Positions 1 through 5,615 of a stretch of DNA of 9,220 nucleotides are shown here, piece after piece. The stretch is taken from the NCBI GenBank assembly GCA_016182435.1, contig JACPGN010000262.1, positions 1 to 9,220 on the forward strand. The letters run 5' to 3'. The stretch's first letter is position 1. Every line of letters begins with the position of its first letter. Source of the DNA: Lentisphaerota bacterium (GTDB lineage Bacteria; Verrucomicrobiota; Kiritimatiellia; JAAZAB01). The notes under the pieces are model-generated. The model was given only the letters and a program-made list of their open reading frames with translations, was not told where the DNA came from and ran no database searches. The translations under genes and the position numbers were made by a program.

Positions 1-97
1 CCCCCATCAACCGTTCGTCCAGGGAAGGAAACATCGCCAACAAGTATCCACCCAGGCAACACCCCATCAGCACCGCCTTAAGCCAAGCGCCCTTCAT
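1..97 (-). CDS. Partial gene start, membrane or secreted protein, unknown
   Basis: On the minus strand an ATG at 97-95 opens a frame that stays open to the window edge (32 codons). The ribosome binding site GGAGG lies about ten bases upstream, at 109-113 on the plus strand. The peptide begins MKGAWLKAVLMGCCLGGYLL, a short positive start followed by a hydrophobic stretch of about 15 residues, which suggests a signal peptide or an N-terminal membrane anchor. The visible part ends with FPSLDERLMG. Nothing identifies a family. The gene is divergent from the glycosyltransferase at 531. Its SD-bearing leader (109-126) is repeated at 436-453. Confidence 0.5.
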   Translation of the reverse strand, partial: MKGAWLKAVLMGCCLGGYLLAMFPSLDERLMG

Positions 98-108
98 GAA
101 CGCATTTC

Positions 109-126
109 CCTCCTGATTCACACGAG
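109..126. repeat. 18 bp direct repeat, left copy (contains an SD)
   Basis: The sequence CCTCCTGATTCACACGAG here recurs exactly at 436-453. A TTT tract precedes both copies, separated from the repeat by one extra base here. On the minus strand this copy provides the GGAGG ribosome binding site of the gene starting at 97. The right copy has no start codon after it. Confidence 0.75.
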
Positions 127-184
127 ACTAAGCTCCAGCCTGTAACCCGTCAGTTATTGGGGGGTGATTGTGAATTTTCATGCT

Positions 185-374
185 GTCATTTCCGCAAAAG
201 CGGGCCTGCCCGAGCTCGGCCAGGGAATCCAGCATTTCCGCCACGGGCGGATCTGCCTGTGGCATGAGATTTTCCTGGATTCCCGAGCCTACTCCGCCGA
301 AGTATCCGCCCTAGCGGATCCGCTTAAGGCGGAAAGCCTTCTGGCTACGAAGGCCGGATCAGATCGGGAATGAC
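185..374. mobile_element. MITE-like palindromic element, about 190 bp
   Basis: The ends are inverted: GTCATTTCCG at 185-194 against CGGGAATGAC at 365-374 (one mismatch over ten). Nested inside are GGAATCCAG (224-232) paired with CTGGATTCC (275-283), the palindromic block 235-263, a hairpin with arms TCCGCC (305-310) and GGCGGA (328-333) around AGCGGATCCGCT, and GCCTTC/GAAGGC (336-341 and 349-354). A further inverted repeat directly abuts it (GCCTGC at 377-382 against GCAGGC at 405-410). GTCATTCCCGC...GGGAATGAC ends are a well-known style of dispersed non-coding repeat. The 69-residue open frame across it is not credible. No transposase is present, so it would be mobilised in trans, if at all. 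Confidence 0.6.
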
Positions 375-435
375 CCGCCTGCAATGCTGTGCATAGCACT
401 GCGGGCAGGCAATCAGCCCTCAAGACTGAGAGTTT

Positions 436-453
436 CCTCCTGATTCACACGAG
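436..453. repeat. 18 bp direct repeat, right copy
   Basis: Exact copy of 109-126. The two copies bracket a 309 bp stretch (127-435) that is mostly the MITE-like element and its adjoining hairpin. The duplication is longer than most target-site duplications, so it may instead come from a local recombination. Confidence 0.75.
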
Positions 454-530
454 CCTCGAAATTACCATGTCTTCCTGTAATAAAAAGACATTTTGCAATC
501 AGCCCCGGAATTATGATAATAATAAAAGCA

Positions 531-1649
531 ATGAAAATTGGCGTTGACGCCCGAGAATTCGTGGAAAAAGGGAAAACCGGCATCCGCCGCTATCTGGAAA
601 ATCTGCTGACGCCGCTGATCCGTGAAGCCGGCCTTGATTTTATCCTTTTTGTCAACCGCCGGGAGTTCATTCCCGAAATCCTTTGCCCCCCATCCGTGAA
701 AATGGTTGCGCTGCCCGCCCTGCCGACAATAGTTGTTGACCAGGCTATTCTGCCCTGTCTGGCCCGCCGCGAAAAGGTGGATGTTTTTTTCAGTCCCTAT
801 TACAAAATTCCCCTGTTCGGACCGTTTAAAAGAATTATCGTCGTGCATGACATTATGTTTCTGCGGCAGAAAAGATTGAATCCACTGGCGCGCTTCCTTA
901 TTGCCTGCGAGCTGCGCTCTTGCGCCCGCCAGGCGGATATTATTATTGCAATTTCGGATTTCACGTCCGCAGATCTGAGCGATTTCATGCCGCAAGTTAA
1001 ACATAAAATATACCGGCTCCATCCTGGTTTAGATTCCAATTGGCTGGCCCCCGTTGAACCCGCCGGCATCTCCAGAATCCGGGAAACACATGCCGGCGGT
1101 AATGCGTTTTTTCTTTATGTGGGTAATTTCAAGCCCCATAAAAATGTAGATCTGCTGGTCCAGGCTTTTACGCAACTGGTTAAAGCGGGCGATGCCGCGG
1201 GCCGGAGGCTGCTGCTGGTGGGCGGCGATCTTGAAAACCACCGCCGGATTGAGACGCTGATATTCAAGTGCGGCATGGAAAGAAACATTATACTCTTCCC
1301 CAATGTCAGCGACGCCGATCTGCGCGGACTATATGCCGCCGCCGACTGGTTTATCACCGCCTCGGCTTTTGAAGGCTTCGGTTACCCGGTGCTGGAGGCT
1401 ATGGCGCGCGGTTGCCCCGTGATCTGCCAGCGGAACACCGCTATCGCCGAGGTGGTGGGAACGGCCGCGCTGGAGATAGCAAGTCTTACGGTGGCAGGCA
1501 TCCGGAACGCCCTGCAACGCGCGTGCCGGCTAAATGCTGCCGCGCGCAAGGAATTTGTGGAGAAGGGCATACGTCAGGCCAAACGCTTCGCGCCGGGGAC
1601 AGCCGCGGTCGATTTTTCAGCGCTGCTGACGACGCTGGAGCGCGGTTAG
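531..1649 (+). CDS. GT4-type glycosyltransferase
   Basis: Transfers a sugar from a nucleotide donor, probably in making a surface polysaccharide or LPS-type glycan at the inner face of the cytoplasmic membrane; the acceptor cannot be told. The fold reads as GT-B. The N-terminal Rossmann half starts MKIGVDAREF and has a GKTGIRRYLENLL loop close behind, typical of GT4 mannosyl-type enzymes. The linker carries VHD and the IIAISDFTSADL segment. The C-terminal donor-binding half opens with VGNFKPHKNVDLLVQAF (nt 1119 onward). The family's E-x7-E motif is intact in EGFGYPVLEAMARGCPVI, with its glutamates at codons 1371 and 1395. An earlier in-frame ATG at 513 would add MIIIKA. I prefer 531 because the first beta-strand starts there, but neither ATG has a clear SD. 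The gene stands alone, with repeats on both sides and no glycan operon visible. Length (372 residues) is normal for the family. Confidence 0.88.
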   Translation: MKIGVDAREFVEKGKTGIRRYLENLLTPLIREAGLDFILFVNRREFIPEILCPPSVKMVALPALPTIVVDQAILPCLARREKVDVFFSPYYKIPLFGPFKRIIVVHDIMFLRQKRLNPLARFLIACELRSCARQADIIIAISDFTSADLSDFMPQVKHKIYRLHPGLDSNWLAPVEPAGISRIRETHAGGNAFFLYVGNFKPHKNVDLLVQAFTQLVKAGDAAGRRLLLVGGDLENHRRIETLIFKCGMERNIILFPNVSDADLRGLYAAADWFITASAFEGFGYPVLEAMARGCPVICQRNTAIAEVVGTAALEIASLTVAGIRNALQRACRLNAAARKEFVEKGIRQAKRFAPGTAAVDFSALLTTLERG

Positions 1650-1697
1650 CATCGTTCCCTAAAGAGATGTTTTGAAGTAACGTCGAAGCATAGGAAT

Positions 1698-1726
1698 TTT
1701 CCGCCACAGGCGGATCCGCCTGCGGA
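1698..1726. repeat. Dispersed palindrome, second copy of 235-263
   Basis: This segment matches 235-263 at about 25 of 29 positions. Its core CAGGCGGATCCGCCTG (1707-1722) is a perfect 16 bp palindrome, partly extended by outer CC/GG pairs. It lies 49 bases after the glycosyltransferase stop but has no T-tract, so it is not a convincing terminator. Confidence 0.6.
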
Positions 1727-1735
1727 GGACAATGT

Positions 1736-1784
1736 TGTAGCCGGGGTCGCCGACCCCGGACCGGCCTCAGCGAGGCCGGCTACA
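1736..1784. repeat. REP/BIME-like inverted pair, copy 1
   Basis: GTAG (1737-1740) is followed by the perfect hairpin 1741-1759 (CCGGGGTC-GCC-GACCCCGG), then the hairpin 1761-1779 (CCGGCCTC-AGC-GAGGCCGG), then CTAC (1780-1783). Read from the other strand, the second half is again GTAG plus a hairpin, so this is a pair of inverted GTAG-headed stem-loops. A GTAG head before a palindrome is the hallmark of REP elements handled by RAYT (TnpA-REP) transposases. Confidence 0.75.
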
Positions 1785-1790
1785 GCCTGC

Positions 1791-1809
1791 CCTGAGCAAG
1801 GCCGAAGGG
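1791..1809 (+). repeat. Dispersed CCTGAGC..GTCGAAGG repeat, copy a
   Basis: CCTGAGCAAGGCCGAAGGG, preceded by AGCCTGC, is a variant of a very widely dispersed short bacterial repeat. Inverted copy at 2008-2025; third copy at 4398-4417 inside the comM remnant. Confidence 0.6.
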
Positions 1810-1855
1810 TTTTTAGTTGCCGGGGCCTAATTCAATGTCTAGTAAATTCAATCTT

Positions 1856-1918
1856 TGTAGCCGCGCCCGTGAGGGCGTGGATCCGGCCGGCAGCCACGGC
1901 GTCACCGCCGCGGCTACA
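1856..1918. repeat. REP/BIME-like inverted pair, copy 2
   Basis: GTAG (1857-1860) precedes the hairpin 1861-1880 (CCGCGCCC-GTGA-GGGCGTGG, one G-T pair). After a 13-base spacer comes the hairpin 1894-1913, then CTAC (1914-1917). On the minus strand the second arm reads GTAG-CCGCGGCG-GTGA-CGCCGTGG. Both arms therefore have the same GTGA loop and the same single G-T pair, while the inner stem bases differ. Confidence 0.75.
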
Positions 1919-1928
1919 TGAAACAGTC

Positions 1929-1943
1929 GCCCCGTTTCGGGGC
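1929..1943 (-). terminator. Possible terminator hairpin after comM (weak)
   Basis: GCCCCG-TTT-CGGGGC is a perfect six-pair hairpin 110 bases beyond the comM stop on the minus strand. It is followed there only by GACTGTTT, so the T-tract is poor. No better candidate exists between 1929 and 2052. The flanking bases CGGGGCCTAATGCAAT (1938-1953) also occur at 1821-1836 with one change, so it may just be another repeat. Confidence 0.22.
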
Positions 1944-2007
1944 CTAATGCAATTAACCCGCCAAACAGGCCGGTCAGATCCAGAACGGCCTATCCAAAAT
2001 CCGGTAT

Positions 2008-2025
2008 CCTTCGACTTCGCTCAGG
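2008..2025 (-). repeat. Dispersed CCTGAGC..GTCGAAGG repeat, copy b
   Basis: CCTTCGACTTCGCTCAGG, followed by ACAGGCT, is the reverse complement of the same short repeat as at 1791-1809. It lies 28 bases beyond the end of comM, which is read on the other strand. Confidence 0.6.
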
Positions 2026-2052
2026 ACAGGCTGAATTGCCTATGAGATGTTG

Positions 2053-3588
2053 TTATATCCAAAACTGTCTATCCAGAGTTCTGTACTGAATAGCTTCGGA
2101 GATATGCTCGCTTCCGATTTGATCTTTTCCCGCCAGATCAGCGATAGTCCGCGCCACTTTCAGGATACGGTCGTAAGCCCGCGCGCTGAAGTTGAGTTCG
2201 GTAATCGCCATTTTCAACTGAGCTTGCGCGTCGGGCTTGAGCTGGCAATGCTCCTTGAGCTCCCTGGCGCGCATGGCGGCGTTACAGCGCACCTTGCGTA
2301 GCCCCTTGAAACGTTCCTGCTGGATGGCGCGGGCGGCGCGCACGCGCTCGCGGATGCCGCTCGAGGGCTCGCCTGTGCCGAGCGCGGCCAACTCCTGGTA
2401 TTTCACCGAAGGCACTTCGATATGAATATCAATACGGTCCAGTAACGGCCCGGAAATTTTGTTACGGTAGTTCTGAATCTGCAGCGGCGTGCAACGACAA
2501 TTATGCTTGGAGTCGCCGTAATACCCGCAGGGGCAGGGGTTCATCGCCGCCACCAGCATAAACTCGCAGGGAAACGTCAAACTGGCCGCAGCCCGGGAAA
2601 TAGTGACCATGCCGTCCTCCAAAGGCTGCCGCAGCACCTCCAGCACGTTGCGGTGAAACTCGGGTAATTCGTCCATGAAGAGCACACCCCGGTGGGCCAG
2701 GCTGACCTCGCCCGGCATCGGATGCGTGCCGCCGCCCAGCAGCCCGGCGTCAGAGACAGTATGATGCGGAGAACGGAATGGGCGCCTGGTAACCAGGGCC
2801 TGGCGCGGCGGCAGCGTACCGGTAATACTGTGGATTTTCGTCGTCTCCACGGCTTCTTCTAATGACATCAGCGGCAGGATGGAAGGCACGCGCTTGGCCA
2901 GCATGGTCTTGCCCGTACCCGGCGGACCGATCATCAGCAAGTTGTGCCCGCCGGCCACGGCCACTTCAATTGCTCGTTTGGCGTGTTCTTGGCCTTTGAC
3001 CTCGGCGAAGTCCTCTTCATAGGCCAAGTGGGTTTCAAACACCTTGGCGACATCCACGCGGTAAGGCTTAACTTTCAGGCGGCCGGCAACGATCTCGGCT
3101 GCTTCGCGCAGATTGCGAACCGGATAGACATCAATGCCTTCGGCCACGGCGGCTTCATCGGCATTATCATAGGGCACCAGAATGGCCGGACGTTTCTTTT
3201 CGCGCATGGCCAGGGTAATGGGCAAGACCCCGCGCGCGCGGCGCACTTCGCCACTCAGGGCCAGTTCGCCCACCAGGGCAAAGCCGGAAAGCGCCTCCAT
3301 GGGGATTGTGCCCATCGTAGCCAGCACGCCCAGGGCAATCGGCAGATCGAAGATCGGGCCTTCCTTCTTGATATCGGCCGGGGCCAGGTTGATGGTCAGG
3401 CGGTCCTTGGGCATCTCGAAGCCGGAATTGAGGATCGCGGTATTGACCCGGTCCTTGCTCTCCTTGACCGCCGTATCCGGCAGGCCCACGATGACCGTCT
3501 GCGGATCGCCCCGGCCAGTGTTGACTTCAATTTCAACAGGGTACGCGTCTACGCCATACACTGCGCCGGAATGGACTTTGGCAAGCAT
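2053..3588 (-). CDS. comM: ComM/YifB family AAA+ Mg-chelatase-like helicase
   Basis: ComM is a hexameric AAA+ helicase that drives branch migration when imported single-stranded DNA recombines during natural transformation; it acts in the cytoplasm. The 511-residue length is normal. The N-terminal Lon-like ChlI domain starts MLAKVHSGAVYGVDAYPVEI and spans about residues 1-170. The AAA+ core has Walker A GPPGTGKT (221-228), Walker B GVLFMDELPEF (301-311, D306/E307), the cysteine cluster PCPCGYYGDSKHNCRC (351-366) and GPLLDRIDIHIEV (380-392). The C-terminal Mg-chelatase domain ends ISEAIQYRTLDRQFWI. The ATG follows directly on the TAA of the PIN-like gene (TAA|ATG) with only a weak GGAATG upstream, so translation is probably coupled. 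The first ~38 codons appear to derive from a different lineage than the rest, because a broken alternative 5' end lies at 4327-4548. All key residues are present, so the gene is probably functional. Confidence 0.95.
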   Translation of the reverse strand: MLAKVHSGAVYGVDAYPVEIEVNTGRGDPQTVIVGLPDTAVKESKDRVNTAILNSGFEMPKDRLTINLAPADIKKEGPIFDLPIALGVLATMGTIPMEALSGFALVGELALSGEVRRARGVLPITLAMREKKRPAILVPYDNADEAAVAEGIDVYPVRNLREAAEIVAGRLKVKPYRVDVAKVFETHLAYEEDFAEVKGQEHAKRAIEVAVAGGHNLLMIGPPGTGKTMLAKRVPSILPLMSLEEAVETTKIHSITGTLPPRQALVTRRPFRSPHHTVSDAGLLGGGTHPMPGEVSLAHRGVLFMDELPEFHRNVLEVLRQPLEDGMVTISRAAASLTFPCEFMLVAAMNPCPCGYYGDSKHNCRCTPLQIQNYRNKISGPLLDRIDIHIEVPSVKYQELAALGTGEPSSGIRERVRAARAIQQERFKGLRKVRCNAAMRARELKEHCQLKPDAQAQLKMAITELNFSARAYDRILKVARTIADLAGKDQIGSEHISEAIQYRTLDRQFWI

Positions 3589-3591
3589 TTA
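3586..3591 (-). other. Stop-start junction (TAA|ATG) coupling PIN-like gene to comM
   Basis: The stop codon of the DUF5615-like gene occupies 3591-3589 and the comM start 3588-3586, with no base between. There is no strong SD for comM, unlike the stranded comM 5' end at 4548, which is preceded by AAGAGATAA. Confidence 0.7.
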
Positions 3592-3978
3592 GGCATTCCA
3601 TTTAAAATAACGTGTTTGAGCGGCATGCAATCGGAGGGTAGATATTCGCCACGGAGAAAGATGAATTATCTGTCCCATCCGTTTTGCCTGGGTATTAAAG
3701 TGAGGATGACGCAACAGGGCACGAATGAAGAACGCCGATTCGTCTTTATCAATCTCCATGGCTACAAGACAATAATGGGCATGGCACAAATGGGATTGAT
3801 AAAACCCCCTATCACGAGTGAAAAAGGTGGGTAACCGGAGCCTCAGTAAAAGCGGGATAATATTGTCGTCTTTTAGCCCTTTGCCGCCGATATCATAGCC
3901 GATTTGTCGAACGTGTATACCCCAGCTTTGCAGTAATTCACGCTGAGCTGCGGGAATGTTCTCGTCCACAATATTCAC
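3589..3978 (-). CDS. DUF5615 PIN-like protein, putative toxin-like nuclease
   Basis: A 129-residue protein starting with GTG. The pattern fits DUF5615, a PIN-like family commonly encoded beside DUF433 and considered a candidate toxin or RNase component. Acidic residues expected of a PIN-type metal site are visible: D5-E6 in IVDEN, D37/D38 in GLKDDNI, and D56 in FFTRDRGFY. The stretch GIHVRQIGYDIGGKGLKDD matches the usual segment between the first and second acidic groups. The tail beyond residue ~100 (MGQIIHLSPWRISTLRLHAA) looks longer than usual. The start overlaps the DUF433 stop (GTGA, 3978-3975), and the stop abuts the comM start, so all three genes probably form one transcript. Nuclease activity and toxicity are inferred from the family only. 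Confidence 0.72.
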   Translation of the reverse strand: MNIVDENIPAAQRELLQSWGIHVRQIGYDIGGKGLKDDNIIPLLLRLRLPTFFTRDRGFYQSHLCHAHYCLVAMEIDKDESAFFIRALLRHPHFNTQAKRMGQIIHLSPWRISTLRLHAAQTRYFKWNA

Positions 3979-4250
3979 GCAAGCGCCGGCTCCAGTGCAA
4001 ATTCATTGGCATGTTTGATCAATGCCTGGCCCGCAAGATTGACGGCTTCAGCAATCGCCGCTTTGGATACATTACCGTTCCATTCCGCCATGATGGCGCC
4101 CCAGGCCATACCGCGAGACACCTGATCGAGAACATCAGCCACAAGAATACGGGTGCCTCGAAAGGTTGGCTGACCGTGACAAATCGCCGGATCCGCGACA
4201 ATGAATCTCCCCAGAGATTGCACCGAACGAGTTTTATCTGTTGATTTCAT
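3975..4250 (-). CDS. DUF433 family protein, putative antitoxin
   Basis: A 91-residue protein with the DUF433 signature at residues 20-40: DPAICHGQPTFRGTRILVADV. DUF433 proteins are small, winged-helix-like and typically lie just upstream of a DUF5615 PIN-like gene, where they are treated as the antitoxin and likely autoregulator. The second half (GMAWGAIMAEWNGNVSKAAI and onward) corresponds to the helical part but diverges from the common EGYPxLTxED type of sequence. The ATG at 4250 has GAGAAG seven bases upstream. Translation is coupled to the next gene through a GTGA overlap. The 76 bases between this gene and the comM remnant are AT-rich for the window and contain GTTTAAAC (4288-4295), the natural place for a promoter and operator, although I cannot assign boxes with confidence. 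Confidence 0.8.
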   Translation of the reverse strand: MKSTDKTRSVQSLGRFIVADPAICHGQPTFRGTRILVADVLDQVSRGMAWGAIMAEWNGNVSKAAIAEAVNLAGQALIKHANEFALEPALA

Positions 4251-4326
4251 AAGACACTTCTCAACAGGCGGAACACAAAGACAATCGGTTTAAACTATCA
4301 AACACCCATAATTTACCGGATTCTGC

Positions 4327-4548
4327 TCATATCCTCAAGACAGATAATATTCGCCTTTTGCGGCTGCTTGCGATATGAACCCGATCCTTGCCGGAGGCCC
4401 TGAGCTTAGTCGAAGGGCTTTCCTTAACGGCGGCATCCGGCAGGCCCACGATGACCGTCTGCGGATCGCCCCGCCCGGTGTTGACTTCAATTTCGACCGG
4501 ATAGGCATCAACTCCGTAAACCGCTCCGCTATGCACTTTAGCCAACAT
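4327..4548 (-). pseudogene. comM: Stranded 5' end of comM (truncated duplicate)
   Basis: The first 38 residues are identical to the intact comM product (MLAKVHSGAVYGVDAYPVEI and onward to GLPD). Similarity continues through AAVKES and, after a 27-base insertion, through KDRV. It fades near 4365 and the frame runs to a stop at 4327. The full AAA+ region is absent. Bases 4441-4500 differ from 3481-3540 at four places, and 4501-4550 differ from 3541-3590 at fifteen. Within the first 38 codons all of these are synonymous, including one serine codon switch (AGC/TCC). Bases 4435-4473 and 3475-3513 are identical (39 bp). The remnant keeps its own SD-like AAGAGA upstream. It is best read as the former start of comM, left behind when the TA-comM' cassette came in. 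Confidence 0.85.
4398..4417 (+). repeat. Dispersed CCTGAGC..GTCGAAGG repeat, copy c, within comM remnant
   Basis: CCCTGAGCTTAGTCGAAGGG is the third copy of the repeat at 1791 and 2008. It forms the core of a 27-base insertion (somewhere within 4391-4418) between the codons for KES and KDRV of the comM remnant. Bases 4384-4440 span 57 where the intact gene has 30. The insertion keeps the frame, adding nine residues (PSTKLRASG). Confidence 0.75.
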
Positions 4549-4630
4549 TTTATCTCTTAAAGTTTATCCATATTGCGCTATTAGGCAATCCCGGTTAAGG
4601 CCACGCAACATCCGGCAAGCAAGGGTTCTT

Positions 4631-5125
4631 TCACTCCTTGCCAAACAATGCCAGGGCCTTGCCGGCGATGTTGGCGCCGAGTTTAATACACCTTTCCCGG
4701 TAAAGAGCTTCTTCGGGCGCCTTTCGGGATACGGCGCCAAAATGAAGATAGGGCGGGCCCACGGTTATGCCGCCGGAGTAGATCAACATACCCAGGACCA
4801 GCAGCGCGGCGATTATGGTCATTTCCGCAAAACTCGCACCGCCGCCGCCGGGCCAGTTCTGCGAGGCAAAAACGCCCGCCAGTTTGCCGGCGAGCCCCTC
4901 CGGGTCGCTGTCCAGAAACTTTTTCATCTGCCAACTGCAGGACCCTTCGTAAGTCGGCGCCCCGAAAATTACCGCCTTGGCCGCTTTAACGTAAGCCAAG
5001 TCCACGTCATCAATGTTCATGCATTTTGCCTCAACCCCGCTCACCGTTTCGCAGCCTTGCCTGACCAGCTCGGCCATTTTTTGCGTATTGCCGGTTTCCG
5101 AGTGATATAGAATAGCGACTTTCAC
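4631..5125 (-). CDS. Flavodoxin-like FMN-binding protein
   Basis: A 164-residue protein of the flavodoxin fold, expected to bind FMN and shuttle electrons or act as a quinone-type reductase in the cytoplasm. The FMN phosphate loop is SETGNT (residues 9-14), directly after the first strand KVAILYH. GAPTYEGS (55-62) is the loop that covers the isoalloxazine ring. FASQNWPGGGGASF (86-99) resembles the third binding loop of WrbA-like and multimeric flavodoxins, and VGPPYLHFGAVS (122-133) the late loop. The start is GTG at 5125 with AAAGGAG nine bases upstream. DUF202 lies 36 bases upstream in the same direction, so they may be co-transcribed. The redox partner is unknown. Length is between classical flavodoxin and WrbA, and I would not assign a gene name. 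Confidence 0.85.
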   Translation of the reverse strand: MKVAILYHSETGNTQKMAELVRQGCETVSGVEAKCMNIDDVDLAYVKAAKAVIFGAPTYEGSCSWQMKKFLDSDPEGLAGKLAGVFASQNWPGGGGASFAEMTIIAALLVLGMLIYSGGITVGPPYLHFGAVSRKAPEEALYRERCIKLGANIAGKALALFGKE

Positions 5126-5161
5126 AGAATAATTCTCCTTTCTAACGATGGCGCAGCCGCC

Positions 5162-5491
5162 TTACGGCTCAGCCGGCGCGGCCGGCTTTTGAGACTCCTT
5201 TTTTGACTGATTGCGCACGAGGCAAATGGCGCGATTCATCCGCCGGAATCTGGCCAAACCGATCAGGCCGGTAATGACGCCGGTGGGCAGGCAGGCGAGC
5301 CCGACGCTCCAGAACCAGCTTTCCTGAGGAGCGAAATGCATAATCGTGACGCCGGCAATCAATAAAGCCACGCCTGAGCGCAGGTAAGCCAGGAGGGTTC
5401 GTTCGTTGGCCAGGAGCGTCCGGTCAATGGCCAGCTCATCGCGTAAGATAAGGTTGCTGCCGTCGAATTTTGAATAAGGCGAAGTTTTCAT
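5162..5491 (-). CDS. DUF202 family small membrane protein
   Basis: A 109-residue inner-membrane protein starting at ATG 5491 with GGAAGAAG just upstream. A longer open frame to 5608 exists, but its extra 39 residues look like random coding and overlap repeats. The DUF202 hallmark RTLLANERTLLAYLRSG is at residues 24-40. Two hydrophobic segments follow, about 40-53 (VALLIAGVTIMHFA) and 58-79 (SWFWSVGLACLPTGVITGLIGL). The C-terminus is charged and ends in a K/E/P/A-rich tail. The family is widespread and of unknown biochemical role. The flavodoxin gene follows 36 bases downstream. Confidence 0.85.
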   Translation of the reverse strand: MKTSPYSKFDGSNLILRDELAIDRTLLANERTLLAYLRSGVALLIAGVTIMHFAPQESWFWSVGLACLPTGVITGLIGLARFRRMNRAICLVRNQSKKESQKPAAPAEP

Positions 5492-5615
5492 GGTTTCTTC
5501 TTCCCAGGCGCACTGAGCTGCATTTTTTAGCAGGCTGTCTGACAAACGCTTTTTCTTGTCAGGGATTATGCCGTTCAACAGCACCACTGACAAGCGCAAA
5601 CTGCCCACGCCTGGC

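Noticed and set aside
164..373. 69-codon plus-strand open frame in the gap before the glycosyltransferase
   Set aside because: It coincides with the palindromic MITE-like element, and its composition follows the repeat rather than a protein.
1736..1918. CRISPR array or tRNA-like genes suggested by regularly spaced palindromes
   Set aside because: The repeats are not identical, spacers are absent or irregular, and no tRNA T-loop or anticodon pattern is present. The GTAG-hairpin reading explains the structure better.
2944..3834. Long plus-strand open frame (296 codons) opposite comM and the PIN-like gene
   Set aside because: It is antisense to clearly conserved comM coding sequence, His/Gly/Gln-rich in the way of a shadow frame, and runs across the comM start into the next gene.
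4288..4295. GTTTAAAC palindrome as the TA operator
   Set aside because: It is in a plausible place upstream of the DUF433 gene, but it is a single 8-mer without a second copy or recognisable -35/-10 boxes, so it is mentioned only in that gene's entry.
4375..4560. Plus-strand open frame across the comM remnant
   Set aside because: It is a mirror of the comM-derived sequence and the inserted repeat. The minus-strand frame carries the conserved residues.
5492..5608. N-terminal extension of the DUF202 gene to 5608
   Set aside because: The DUF202 hallmark and SD fit the ATG at 5491. The extra 39 residues have no family similarity and lie in repeat-rich DNA.
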